From NCBI RefSeq assembly GCF_001536285.1, contig NZ_FAOZ01000030.1, positions 46,658-110,657 of the forward strand: a stretch of 64,000 nt of DNA. Direction: 5' to 3'. Source of the stretch: Parafrankia irregularis. GTDB taxonomy: Bacteria; Actinomycetota; Actinomycetes; Frankiales; Frankiaceae. Shown here piece after piece: positions 28,136-35,599 of the stretch. Below the pieces are notes generated by a model. That model saw only the letters and a program-made list of their open reading frames with translations. It was not told the DNA's origin and did not search any database. The translations under genes and the position numbers were made by a program. The stretch's first letter is position 1. Each line of letters begins with the position of its first letter.

Positions 28136-28242
28136 CAGGCCATCACCGTTTTGGAACCCTTCTGTGTGGTCGCGCTGTCCGGTTTCCGGCCCGGCAGCCG
28201 CCTATGTGCGGCTGTTATCGGACCGGAAACCGGGCACAACCA

Positions 28243-28788
28243 TTACAGGGTGGTGGCGACGTAGTCGAGGACCGCCGAGTAGGTGTCCGGACGGACGAAC
28301 GGAATGGTGATCTGATAGTCGTGCGAGACGGAATCGCCCAGTTCGGCCGATGGTGACGCATGGCTTTCGACCACGACCGGCGTCCCGAATGCCAGCGGGG
28401 TGAAGGCCCCGCTCCCGGTCGGACGCACCTGCAGCGAACTGATGGGGATCGTGTCGGTGTTTGTGGGTGCCGGCGGGTTGAGGGTGGCCGTCTGCGGAGA
28501 GACCGAGACCGTGTAACCCTCGAAGTTGTTGGTCAGGACGGTCATGGTGACCGGCGTGGTGGTGGCCACCGTGTCTCCCGGGTTACCCGAAAGCGCGAAA
28601 CTTGCGGGAAGGCCGGTGAGGGTGATGGCCGAACCGACCACCACCTGGGCGGTCGTGGACTGGGGCGGCGAGGTCTGCCCCGGGGCAGCGCTCGTCTCGA
28701 TGCTCGTGGTGCCGACCACCATCGCGGCCCCGGTGGCAATGATCAGGCCGCGCCGGAGCGTGACCTGCGATCTGCCTTTATTGGACAT
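28243..28788 (-). CDS. Small secreted protein with WxL-like C-terminal domain
   Basis: A 181-aa exported protein. The signal peptide is basic then hydrophobic (LRRGLIIATGAAMVVGTTSI, cleavage near SAA). The rest matches the end of the giant protein: ITLTGLPASFALSGNPGDTV against LSLTDLPTSFTLSGVPNQTV, then a TVLTNNFEGYTVSV-type strand, and the closing IPFVRPDTYSAVLDYVA against IPFVASDTYSTTLDYIA. This ending occupies the place of the second YxATLTWxL motif of WxL domains, but the Trp is replaced by Asp-Tyr, so it is a diverged relative. The start at 28788 has GGAG 6-8 nt upstream. As the first gene of the locus it may be made in excess over the giant. Confidence 0.65.
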   Translation of the reverse strand: MSNKGRSQVTLRRGLIIATGAAMVVGTTSIETSAAPGQTSPPQSTTAQVVVGSAITLTGLPASFALSGNPGDTVATTTPVTMTVLTNNFEGYTVSVSPQTATLNPPAPTNTDTIPISSLQVRPTGSGAFTPLAFGTPVVVESHASPSAELGDSVSHDYQITIPFVRPDTYSAVLDYVATTL

Positions 28789-29256
28789 TCCGAACTCCGC
28801 TCGCTTGAAACGACTACGGAGAGTGTTCGGATGGAGTTTTGCCTGGTCAAGGAAAGGCTGGCCGCAGCGCGTGCTGTCCCGCTCTGGCATAGGGAATATC
28901 TGACGGAATGGCGTGTTTGCCCGGCTGCCGTGAGACAAGCCGGGAGCGTCGCGGCGACCGTGTCGCCCCGGGCACGCTGGCGCGGGTCTCGATTATGGGA
29001 AATCGGGGCGGTTGCTGCGGCCCGTGCCTGCTGCCCACCACCAGTCGGTCAGGGTGGCCTGGGCGCGCACACAGGCGGGCGATAGGACCGCGCCGGTTCG
29101 CACGGATAATTATCCAACCGAACACCGCCTTGTGGCAGGTGGTAGCCAGGATGCCCGGGCGCCGGCGTGCCGGCGGATCGGAACCGGGCTCACCGAGGAA
29201 GAGTGGCATCACCACCTCCCTGGCGTGCCTTATCGGCAGACGTGGTGAAGCCCTTC
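28789..29256. other. 468-bp gap carrying the promoter region of the surface locus
   Basis: No recognisable protein is coded here. The part near 29085-29150 is AT-richer and contains the perfect 12-bp palindrome GGATAATTATCC (29104-29115). The left part precedes the small WxL-like gene and should contain its promoter. Confidence 0.5.
29104..29115. promoter_or_regulatory. AT-rich 12-bp palindrome
   Basis: GGATAATTATCC is a perfect palindrome in a region otherwise near 70% G+C. It contains TAATTA/TAAT elements that could serve as a -10 in either direction or as an operator for the leftward surface locus. Position and symmetry are the only evidence. Confidence 0.3.
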
Positions 29257-30123
29257 CTACAGGTCGGCGTAGAGCGTTTCCTCGGCGATGAGGATCCTTT
29301 CCAACAATCGCGGAAACGTTCCGTAGTCGCGTACCGCGTAGTGGACGGTCGCGCGATTGTCCCAGAACGCGACTGAGCCCGGTCGCCACGAGAACCGCAC
29401 CTGGTTCGCCGGCTTGCGGTACTGGTCGATGACCGCGGTGAGAAGTTCCCTGCTTTCCGCCCGGTCCAGCCCGACGATCGTGGGCCTCTGGGTGAAGTTC
29501 ACCCAGAGGGTCTTCGCACCGGTTTCCCGGTGCGGGCGGATGATCGGATGGGCGACCACCGGATAGTCGTGTCCGGACTGGTGCAGCGCGGCCCGGTAGT
29601 CATGGGTGACGTGGTGGCCCTCGAGTCGGGCCTTCACCTCGTCGGGCAGACCCTGGTAGGCGAGGGCGGCGTCGACCCAGATGGTGTCGCCGCCGACCTC
29701 GGGCAGGTGGACCGCCCGCAGCACTGCTCCCCAGGTCGGCACGAGCCGCCAGCTCGTGTCGGTGTGGTACGGCTCCCAGACATCGTCGCCGGCCTGCGGA
29801 GTGTGGGCCTTCTCGTGTTTCTTGAAGTCCTCGCTGGCGATGCGGTGAATCGCCGGGCTGATGTCGGGGCCGGCGTTGCCCGCGCCCGGATGGGTGTAAA
29901 GGGGGCCGAACTGTCGGGCGAAGTCCTCGTGCTGTGCCTGGGTCAGCTCCTGGTCCCGGAAGAAGACGACCTTGTACTTCAACAGCGTGGCCCTGATCTG
30001 GTCGCGTACCTCGGGCGTGAGTGGCTCCCGGAGATCGACGCCGCTGATCTCCGCGCCGATTGTCGGTTGCAGAGCCTGGACGGCCAACGAGGACTGGACG
30101 GGCGTGTCGACGACTGTGGTCAC
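29257..30123 (-). CDS. TauD/TfdA-family Fe(II)/2-oxoglutarate dioxygenase
   Basis: A 288-aa dioxygenase with the full facial triad: His120-x-Asp122 (PYHTDTSW) and His261 (NRATVHYAVRDY), plus the 2-oxoglutarate-binding Arg around 272-276 (PRLLERILI). The start of the family fold is visible in GAEISGVDLREPLTPEVRDQ and YKVVFFRDQELTQAQHEDFA. Members hydroxylate sulfonates (taurine, alkylsulfates) or other small acids, releasing sulfite or sulfate. A sulfur-type leader peptide 420 bp upstream (30542-30634) supports a sulfur-scavenging role and cysteine- or sulfur-linked control. The alternative, a hydroxylase for one of the neighbouring biosynthetic clusters, is less likely because it sits outside their operons. 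Confidence 0.85.
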   Translation of the reverse strand: MTTVVDTPVQSSLAVQALQPTIGAEISGVDLREPLTPEVRDQIRATLLKYKVVFFRDQELTQAQHEDFARQFGPLYTHPGAGNAGPDISPAIHRIASEDFKKHEKAHTPQAGDDVWEPYHTDTSWRLVPTWGAVLRAVHLPEVGGDTIWVDAALAYQGLPDEVKARLEGHHVTHDYRAALHQSGHDYPVVAHPIIRPHRETGAKTLWVNFTQRPTIVGLDRAESRELLTAVIDQYRKPANQVRFSWRPGSVAFWDNRATVHYAVRDYGTFPRLLERILIAEETLYADL

Positions 30124-30541
30124 GGTGTGTCCCTTCAGGGATGCTGCCGGTGGGGTGCCGCTGGTCGGTGATGGACGGGCCTCGGTGCTGTCGCGGGTGA
30201 CGATCTCCCGCCGGTCCGCATGCGTAGGGCCTACCTGCGCTCGCTGTCATGTCTCCGGAACCCCTGCCGCTCCGCCTGCGCGACCGAGGTCGGGGGACGG
30301 CGTCCCGCGGCGGGCGTCGCGGCCTCTGGTGAAGCGGGGTGCGCGCCGTGCGGGGTGGTCCTAGCGCGGCGGCCAGTGCCTTTCCGGCGCCTGCCAGGCG
30401 CGCTGGCCATACGCGCTGGCGCCCCCGCGTGGCCGCCTGACATGTGGCGTGCGGGGGCGCCGCGGTCCGGCGGCTGCTCCGGCTCGACACGGCCACCGTG
30501 CCCGTCGTCTGGCCGGGTCGTGCGGGTCCTGATGCTGGGCG
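30124..30541. other. 418-bp leader region between the leader peptide and the TauD gene
   Basis: There is no credible protein on either strand. On the minus strand this is the transcript segment between the short leader peptide and the dioxygenase start. Its length leaves room for an attenuator, but no single strong hairpin followed by a T-run was identified by eye. Confidence 0.4.
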
Positions 30542-30634
30542 TCAGTGGCCGCTGCGGCGGGCCGGACAGCTCGCGGAGGTCACTCGCAGCAGGTCGATGT
30601 GCTGTCGCGACACCAGGTACGCAGTTCTCGACAC
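30542..30634 (-). CDS. Sulfur-type leader peptide (30 aa) upstream of the TauD gene
   Basis: The peptide MSRTAYLVSRQHIDLLRVTS ends ASCPARRSGH. It matches the actinobacterial putative leader peptide pattern S-R-x-H-[IV]-D-L-x-R-[VM]-x-S-A-x-C, found upstream of cysteine, sulfate and sulfonate genes. The single Cys near the end fits sensing of Cys-tRNA or cysteine supply by ribosome stalling (inference from related leaders). The first start is GTG at 30634; a second GTG gives a 23-aa version beginning at SRQHID. The ribosome site is weak (TTGGAC), as is common for these leaders. It is short, so the call rests on the motif and its place. Confidence 0.6.
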   Translation of the reverse strand: MSRTAYLVSRQHIDLLRVTSASCPARRSGH

Positions 30635-31046
30635 AGGTCCAACATGACCAAAGTTTGTCGATCGGTCAAGTGCGTAAAATAAGTGACCCACGTCACAAAA
30701 TGGAATGTCGGGATGGTAGTGATCCGGATCGATCGCGGGACTGGCCTGGGTGCCGCCAGTCTTGACCGTTATCTCCACCGAGAAGCTTGACAAGCTCTGA
30801 CGTCTGCGCGCATGTTGCTACCTGTGTATCCACCCCACGTCGGCCCGCCGCCCGTGCGGGGCTCCGTGCGGGTGCGCCGGCCGCTGTAGTGGAGCCGGAT
30901 TTCCCACGGGGTGACCCGGCGCAGACGTATCGCACGGAAACCGTCAGTTCCCGCCTGGCGTCGCCTTTCTTATCCTTTTCGCCCTCCCCCGGCCTCGGTC
31001 GGCCAGCAGAACGCTCCTGAAAGGAACTGGATGAGGAGGAGATCCG
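30635..31046. other. 412-bp divergent promoter region
   Basis: No gene is recognisable. The segment 30640-30780 is lower in G+C and should carry the leftward promoter for the leader peptide/TauD transcript; the part near 30950-31046 leads into the peroxiredoxin gene with a strong GAGGAGGAG at 31032-31041. Confidence 0.45.
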
Positions 31047-31070
31047 ATTAATCAGACTGCGGCAGCACCC

Positions 31071-31739
31071 GTGACGATTCAGGGACTGTTGGACCAGCTG
31101 CAGGCTACCCGGGACGCGGAATGGGCACCGGAGCAGCTTCGGGCCCATGCCGACCTGCGACGCTCCCTCGAGGAGAACGCGGACCGCGCGCGCTTCGTCA
31201 GACCAGGCGACGTGGTGGCGCCCTTTGCTCTGGCCGAGGTCGGTGGCGGCAGTGTCGTACTCGACGACCTGCTGGCCGACGGGCCGGTGACACTTGTCTT
31301 CTTCCGGTTCGAGGGCTGCCCCGCGTGCAACACGGCCCTGCGCGGCTACCAGCTCACCCTCGCGCCGGCCCTGCGCGAGCTGGGGGCGCACCTCGTCATC
31401 GTCAGCCCCCAGATCCCCGAGAAGCTGCTGGCGATCAAGGAACGGCACGGCTTCGAATTCCTGGTGGCCAGCGACCCCGACCGGGTTCTGATCGACTCCT
31501 TCGGTATAGGTTTCGCGCCCGACGCGGCCGCGCGCGACGAATCTCGGCGCAGCGGCGTGGATCTCGGTGCGATTCTCGGCACCGGAGAGTGGACGCTGCC
31601 CTATCCGACGGTCGTCGTCATCGACCGCGACCGGATCGTTCGTTTTGCCGACGTCCATCCCGACTGGATGGTGCGGACCGATTCCTCGGCCGTTCTCGCC
31701 GCGGTTCGGCCCCTTGTCGGTCGGCGACCGGCCCCCTGA
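31071..31739 (+). CDS. AhpC/TSA-type peroxiredoxin-like protein
   Basis: A 222-aa thioredoxin-fold protein. The active-site segment is FFRFEGCPACNTALRGYQ, giving a C-x-x-C pair at residues 83 and 86, as in peroxiredoxins of the AhpC/TSA group that pair a peroxidatic Cys with a close resolving Cys. The helical N-terminus (LLDQLQATRDAEWAPEQLRA) and the YPTVVVIDRDRIVRFADVHPDW strand are family features. It probably reduces peroxides or other thiol-reactive compounds. Start: GTG at 31071 has no ribosome site, whereas GAGGAGGAG at 31032-31041 fits an in-frame ATT at 31047, so initiation at a rare codon is possible. The aldolase gene follows 21 bp downstream. Confidence 0.78.
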   Translation: MTIQGLLDQLQATRDAEWAPEQLRAHADLRRSLEENADRARFVRPGDVVAPFALAEVGGGSVVLDDLLADGPVTLVFFRFEGCPACNTALRGYQLTLAPALRELGAHLVIVSPQIPEKLLAIKERHGFEFLVASDPDRVLIDSFGIGFAPDAAARDESRRSGVDLGAILGTGEWTLPYPTVVVIDRDRIVRFADVHPDWMVRTDSSAVLAAVRPLVGRRPAP

Positions 31740-31760
31740 TGAGGAAGGACCAGGTAAGAG

Positions 31761-32636
31761 ATGACGCTTTCCACATATGACGTGTCGGCAACGGGGACCC
31801 GGCCGGCGCCGGATGCGGCCCCCGGGGCATCCGCCGGTGAGCGGGGGAACCCGTGGGCCGGGCTGGTCGCACCGGCGGAAGGCGGGCAGTGGCCTCGCCC
31901 GGAACCGGTCAGAACGGTCGAGGAAGAGCGGCTGCACCGTAAGCGCAAGCTTGCCGCCGCGTACCGGCTCTTCGCCAAGCTCGGCGTCGCCGAGGGCTTG
32001 TCCGGCCACATCAGCGCCCGTGATCCCGAGCTGACCGACCATTTCTGGGTGAACCGGTTCGGCCTCGACTTCAGCCGGATCAAGGTCTCCAACCTGTTGC
32101 TGGTCAACTGCAACGGGGAGATCGTCGAGGGCACGCCGCCGCTGAACCCGGCGGCGTTCAACATCCATTCGCAGATCCACGCCGCCCGGCCGGACGTCGT
32201 CGCCGCCGCGCATACGCATGCGCTGTACGGCCGGGCGCTCGCCGCCATCGGCGAGCCGCTGCATCCGATCTCGCAGGATTCCCTCGCGTTCTACGAGGAT
32301 CAGGTGATCTTCGACGAGTACAACGGGGTCGTGCTGGACAAGGAGGAGGGCCGGAAGATCGCCACTGCGCTCGGTCCGCGCAAACTGGCGATCCTGCGTA
32401 ACCACGGCCTGCTTACCGTCGGCACCAGCGTGGAGGCGGCGGCGTACTGGTACATCGCGGCGGAGCGGGCCGCGCGGACCCAGCTCGTCGCGGCGGCGGC
32501 CGGTGCGCTGCGAATCCTGGACCACGAGATCGCCAGCGCCACCGCCGGCGAGGGATGGGGTGACGACGGCGCTCGCTGGGCTTTCGAGGCCCTCTACGAC
32601 CTCATTGTCGAGGAACAGCCCGACCTGCTCGAGTGA
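31761..32636 (+). CDS. Class II aldolase/adducin-family protein
   Basis: A 291-aa protein with the class II aldolase fold after a ~50-aa Ala/Pro-rich leader. Zinc ligands are visible: His151 and His153 (AAHTHALYGR) and His215 (ILRNHGLLT); the GLSGHISARDPE segment (~79-90) is the usual phosphate or substrate loop. The sequence is closest in feel to the large group of adducin-like aldolases of unknown substrate found next to oxidoreductases, rather than to fuculose-phosphate aldolase, because the typical catalytic Glu region is altered. It probably shares a transcript with the peroxiredoxin. Its 3' end converges with the hydrolase at 32704. Confidence 0.82.
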   Translation: MTLSTYDVSATGTRPAPDAAPGASAGERGNPWAGLVAPAEGGQWPRPEPVRTVEEERLHRKRKLAAAYRLFAKLGVAEGLSGHISARDPELTDHFWVNRFGLDFSRIKVSNLLLVNCNGEIVEGTPPLNPAAFNIHSQIHAARPDVVAAAHTHALYGRALAAIGEPLHPISQDSLAFYEDQVIFDEYNGVVLDKEEGRKIATALGPRKLAILRNHGLLTVGTSVEAAAYWYIAAERAARTQLVAAAAGALRILDHEIASATAGEGWGDDGARWAFEALYDLIVEEQPDLLE

Positions 32637-32703
32637 CATCCGGCACGGCCGGTACCAGCGCTCTGGACCGGGACTGACGCGGAGGGGGTGTCTCACTCGG
32701 GAC

Positions 32704-33663
32704 TTACACAGCGGGCTCAGCCCTTTCGCATTGCTGACGAGCGTGCGGCGGCACCAACGAGTCCGCGTGCAGCTCGTTCCGCAGATTCTCGAGGGCCGCC
32801 CGCAGGCAGCCGGGTCGTTCCGTCCACGGCAGGTGGCCGCCACCCGGAACCGTGATCAGGCGCCCGCGGGGGAAGAGGTCGGCCGTGGCGGATCCGACCG
32901 ACGTCGGGATCGGGCTTGCCCCCCCGACCACCACATGGACGGGGCAGGTGGCGGTCGGCGCGAGCCTGGCGAGAGTGTCCTGGGCCAGGTGGTGGCGCAT
33001 CGACGTGAGCGATTCGGCGTAACAGGACACGGACAGCCGCAGACCCGCCGGCATCGCCGGCGCGTGGGCAGGGTTGGCGTAGTAGCTGCGCCAGAAGAGC
33101 GCCATCGACTCGAGGGCCTCGGCCTCCGAGCCGAACCCGGCCAGCGCCCGCCGATCGAGCGCGTCCGCGCGGGCCGCGTCCCCGGCTGGCAGCCGGGCGG
33201 TCATCTCCGTCGCGAGCGCCGCCTCCCCGCCGTCGCCGGTGGCACCGAACGGGTCGACGAGCACCAGGCCCAGCACCCGGTCGGGGCGCGAGACCGCGAG
33301 ATGCATCGCAAGATGGCCGCCCCAGCTGTGGCCGACGACGCAGACGTGCTGGAGGCCGAGCGCGTCGATGACGGCGACAGCGTCCGCTACGTGGTGTTCG
33401 AGGGTGTACGGGCCCTGTTCGCTCGACGGCGGGACGCCGCGCTGGGTGTACCTGACGGTTTGCCAGCCCTCGAGTTCGTCGGCGAACAGGAAGCTGGTGT
33501 CAGAGAGCCCGGGTCCGCCGTGCAGGACGAGCAGGGGAGTCCCGCCGCCGCGCACGGAACCGGCCACATGGCCGCCCGCCCGCGCCACGCGGAAGGCACG
33601 GGCGGACCCGGGGTCCTGGCGTGGAGCGGCTTCCGGGGGGCGCTTGGCCCTCGCGGCCGTCAC
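32704..33663 (-). CDS. Alpha/beta hydrolase, proline iminopeptidase-like (last gene of the hydrazide cluster)
   Basis: A 319-aa serine hydrolase. The oxyanion motif LVLHGGPGLSDT (residues ~46-56) and nucleophile elbow GHSWGG (Ser113) are those of proline iminopeptidase-type aminopeptidases; the catalytic His is in PGGGHLPWTERP near the end. The start is GTG at 33663, whose GTGA overlaps the stop of the PHP gene, placing it in the same operon. Enzymes of this subfamily remove N-terminal residues from peptides. In a negamycin-like pathway it could release an aminoacyl-protected product (for example a leucyl form), but it might equally be a resistance hydrolase. That role is inference. Confidence 0.8.
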   Translation of the reverse strand: MTAARAKRPPEAAPRQDPGSARAFRVARAGGHVAGSVRGGGTPLLVLHGGPGLSDTSFLFADELEGWQTVRYTQRGVPPSSEQGPYTLEHHVADAVAVIDALGLQHVCVVGHSWGGHLAMHLAVSRPDRVLGLVLVDPFGATGDGGEAALATEMTARLPAGDAARADALDRRALAGFGSEAEALESMALFWRSYYANPAHAPAMPAGLRLSVSCYAESLTSMRHHLAQDTLARLAPTATCPVHVVVGGASPIPTSVGSATADLFPRGRLITVPGGGHLPWTERPGCLRAALENLRNELHADSLVPPHARQQCERAEPAV

Positions 33664-34535
33664 CGCCTCGTCCAGAGGCCCGCTGGGTCGTCGCCGCCGC
33701 GGAACCCGTGGCTTTCCGCCATCGCCGCGGCCTGCGTGAAACCGGCGCCGACCCTTTCCGGGGCGTGGGCGTCGCTGCCGAAGCTGAGCGCCTGACCGCC
33801 GGCGTCGCACCACCAGGCCACGATCTGGGGGTGCAGGGGCACGGTGGTGTTGACCTCGAGGACCCGCCCGCTGGCCGCGAGCGCGCCCAGCACATTCATG
33901 TACTCGTCGCGGAACCGCGCGGGGTAGTAGGGACCGGCGGTGTCCGCGGGCCAGTCGCGGACGGGATAGTCGATGTGGCCGAGGATCTCGAAACGGGTGT
34001 CCGCCTCGATCATCTTGTGGACGTCGGCGAGGTACTCGCGGACGACGTCATCGGGGGGCATCTCTGTGAAGAGGTCCCCGACCATGTGGTAGCCGCCGTG
34101 GCGCTTGACTGAGTGCGAGGACGCGATCACACGGTCGAAGGGGTAGGCCCGCAGCAGCGCGTCGACCTTCTCGGGGTGCCAGTGCGGCTCGCCGATCTCG
34201 ACACCGCAGGTGATGACCAGGTCGGGAAAGCGTTCCCGACAGTGCTCGACCGCCGCGACATAGCCCTCGACGTCGAGGCCGGGTGGCAGGAGCAGGCCCT
34301 CCGCGGAGACCATCGCGCGGTACTGCTCACCGAGCCGTGCGTACACACGCTCGTTGATGGACCAGGGTGTGAAGTCCGAATGCTCCGTGAAGGAGATGGA
34401 CGGTAGGCCCACCTCCAGCGCGCGTAAGCACGAGTGCTCCATCGATCCGACCGCTGTGTCCCAGGACCATTCGGTGTGGACGTGACTGTCGGCAGGGAGT
34501 CTGATCGTGGCCTGCGGCGTCGGGATGTTGCTCAC
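33660..34535 (-). CDS. PHP-domain phosphatase (histidinol-phosphatase-like)
   Basis: A 291-aa PHP-domain protein with all metal-site blocks in order: DSHVHTEWSWDT, FTEHSDFTPW, TCGVEIGEPHWHPEK, VIASSHSVK, EILGHIDYP and SFGSDAHAPE. This is the layout of the HisK-type histidinol-phosphate phosphatases. The start is GTG at 34535, with AAGGAG 9 nt upstream. A second histidine enzyme in a secondary-metabolite operon is unlikely to serve histidine synthesis. Next to an APH-like kinase it may dephosphorylate a protected phospho-intermediate (inference by analogy with streptomycin-type kinase/phosphatase pairs). The downstream hydrolase overlaps its stop. Confidence 0.82.
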   Translation of the reverse strand: MSNIPTPQATIRLPADSHVHTEWSWDTAVGSMEHSCLRALEVGLPSISFTEHSDFTPWSINERVYARLGEQYRAMVSAEGLLLPPGLDVEGYVAAVEHCRERFPDLVITCGVEIGEPHWHPEKVDALLRAYPFDRVIASSHSVKRHGGYHMVGDLFTEMPPDDVVREYLADVHKMIEADTRFEILGHIDYPVRDWPADTAGPYYPARFRDEYMNVLGALAASGRVLEVNTTVPLHPQIVAWWCDAGGQALSFGSDAHAPERVGAGFTQAAAMAESHGFRGGDDPAGLWTRR

Positions 34536-34632
34536 TTCTCGTATCTCCTTGTCATGCCACTGGGGGAGTTGCGCGGCGAGTCGGCGCCGCCGGGCGAGCA
34601 CCCGTCGAGCCGGTTGCGAGACGGCTGTCGAC

Positions 34633-35547
34633 CTAGCGAGGCGAGGGAGCGGCGAGCGCGGTCCGGGCTCGCTCGACGTAATGCGGCTGCTCGCTGTCGA
34701 GCCCGAGAAGGCCGAGGAACATCGGCGCGAAGGCGACGCCCTCTTCGATGTTCGCGCGCAGGCCGGGCCACACGTCCCCGCCGTGGCGCTGATAGGCGTC
34801 GAGCACCCGGGCGAGGTTCTTCGGCTCGAACTTCCGGGTTGCCTCGATGAACTCCTGGCCGGGATCGCCGACCTCCGCGTCGGTCCAGTCCAGAAGGCCG
34901 ACGATGCTGCCCGTACCGTCCACGAGCGTGTGGCCCGGGTGCAGGTCGCCATGCAGGAGCACCGAACGGGCGGGCCAAAGGCGGTCGTCCTCAAGCCAGC
35001 GCCGCCCACGGTTCCACCAGCTGTCGTGCATGCCGATCTCCCGGCGGGCCCGTTCGAGGCGGGTGGAGAAGGTGAGCCGGACCCCCGCCGGCGTGCGGAC
35101 CGGGATGCCCGTCGCGGCTGCGGCATCGATGGGTGCCTGGTGCAGCCTCGCCATGATCTCGGCGAGCTGCTCGACGTAGACGTCCGGTGGGTCGACCCTG
35201 TCGATGCGCCAGGACAGTGTCCGGGTCGCGACGGCCTCCGTCGCCGCAGGCTCACCAGCCAGCCGCGGGTAGGCGACGAGGTCGCGGGTGCGGATTCGCC
35301 AGTCGGGGACGGCGACCGGCAGCAGGCCGCGGACGACGTCGAGGAGTCTCGCCTCGACGTCGATGCCCTCGGCGATGTCGGGCCGTCTGGGAACCCGCAG
35401 GATCCAGGCGACACCGTCCTTGGTGATGGCGTGCGCGACCTGGAAATCCCAGCCGGTGTTGTCCGGGCGCAGCGAGCCCTCGACGAGGTCCAGTCCGTGT
35501 CGGGCGGCCAGAGCGAGGAGGGATTCGGGTGAGAGTGGGTTGGTCAT
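34633..35547 (-). CDS. APH-family small-molecule kinase (macrolide 2'-phosphotransferase-like)
   Basis: A 304-aa protein of the aminoglycoside phosphotransferase fold. The catalytic loop LLHGDLHPGHTLVD has the base Asp201, and the metal-binding LLDWTDAEVGDP has Asp220. The early strands (WDFQVAHAITKDGVAWILRVP) resemble the macrolide 2'-phosphotransferase branch. Within the cluster it is a likely self-resistance or prodrug kinase that phosphorylates the hydroxyl of the product. The PHP phosphatase immediately downstream could reverse it. Gaps of 52 bp to the oxidase gene and 97 bp to the PHP gene are the widest in this part of the operon. Confidence 0.82.
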   Translation of the reverse strand: MTNPLSPESLLALAARHGLDLVEGSLRPDNTGWDFQVAHAITKDGVAWILRVPRRPDIAEGIDVEARLLDVVRGLLPVAVPDWRIRTRDLVAYPRLAGEPAATEAVATRTLSWRIDRVDPPDVYVEQLAEIMARLHQAPIDAAAATGIPVRTPAGVRLTFSTRLERARREIGMHDSWWNRGRRWLEDDRLWPARSVLLHGDLHPGHTLVDGTGSIVGLLDWTDAEVGDPGQEFIEATRKFEPKNLARVLDAYQRHGGDVWPGLRANIEEGVAFAPMFLGLLGLDSEQPHYVERARTALAAPSPR

Positions 35548-35599
35548 GGTGGGATCGGTGTCCGTTCTCGGGCGGTGTCCTGAACTGATCCGGCAGGCT

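Noticed and set aside
28360..29085. Plus-strand frame across the small WxL-like gene
   Set aside because: It is antisense to a protein with a signal peptide and a domain shared with the giant adhesin, and shows no motif of its own.
29257..30123. TauD dioxygenase as part of the hydrazide cluster
   Set aside because: It is separated by two plus-strand genes and has its own sulfur-type leader; the JmjC-like enzyme inside the operon already supplies a hydroxylase.
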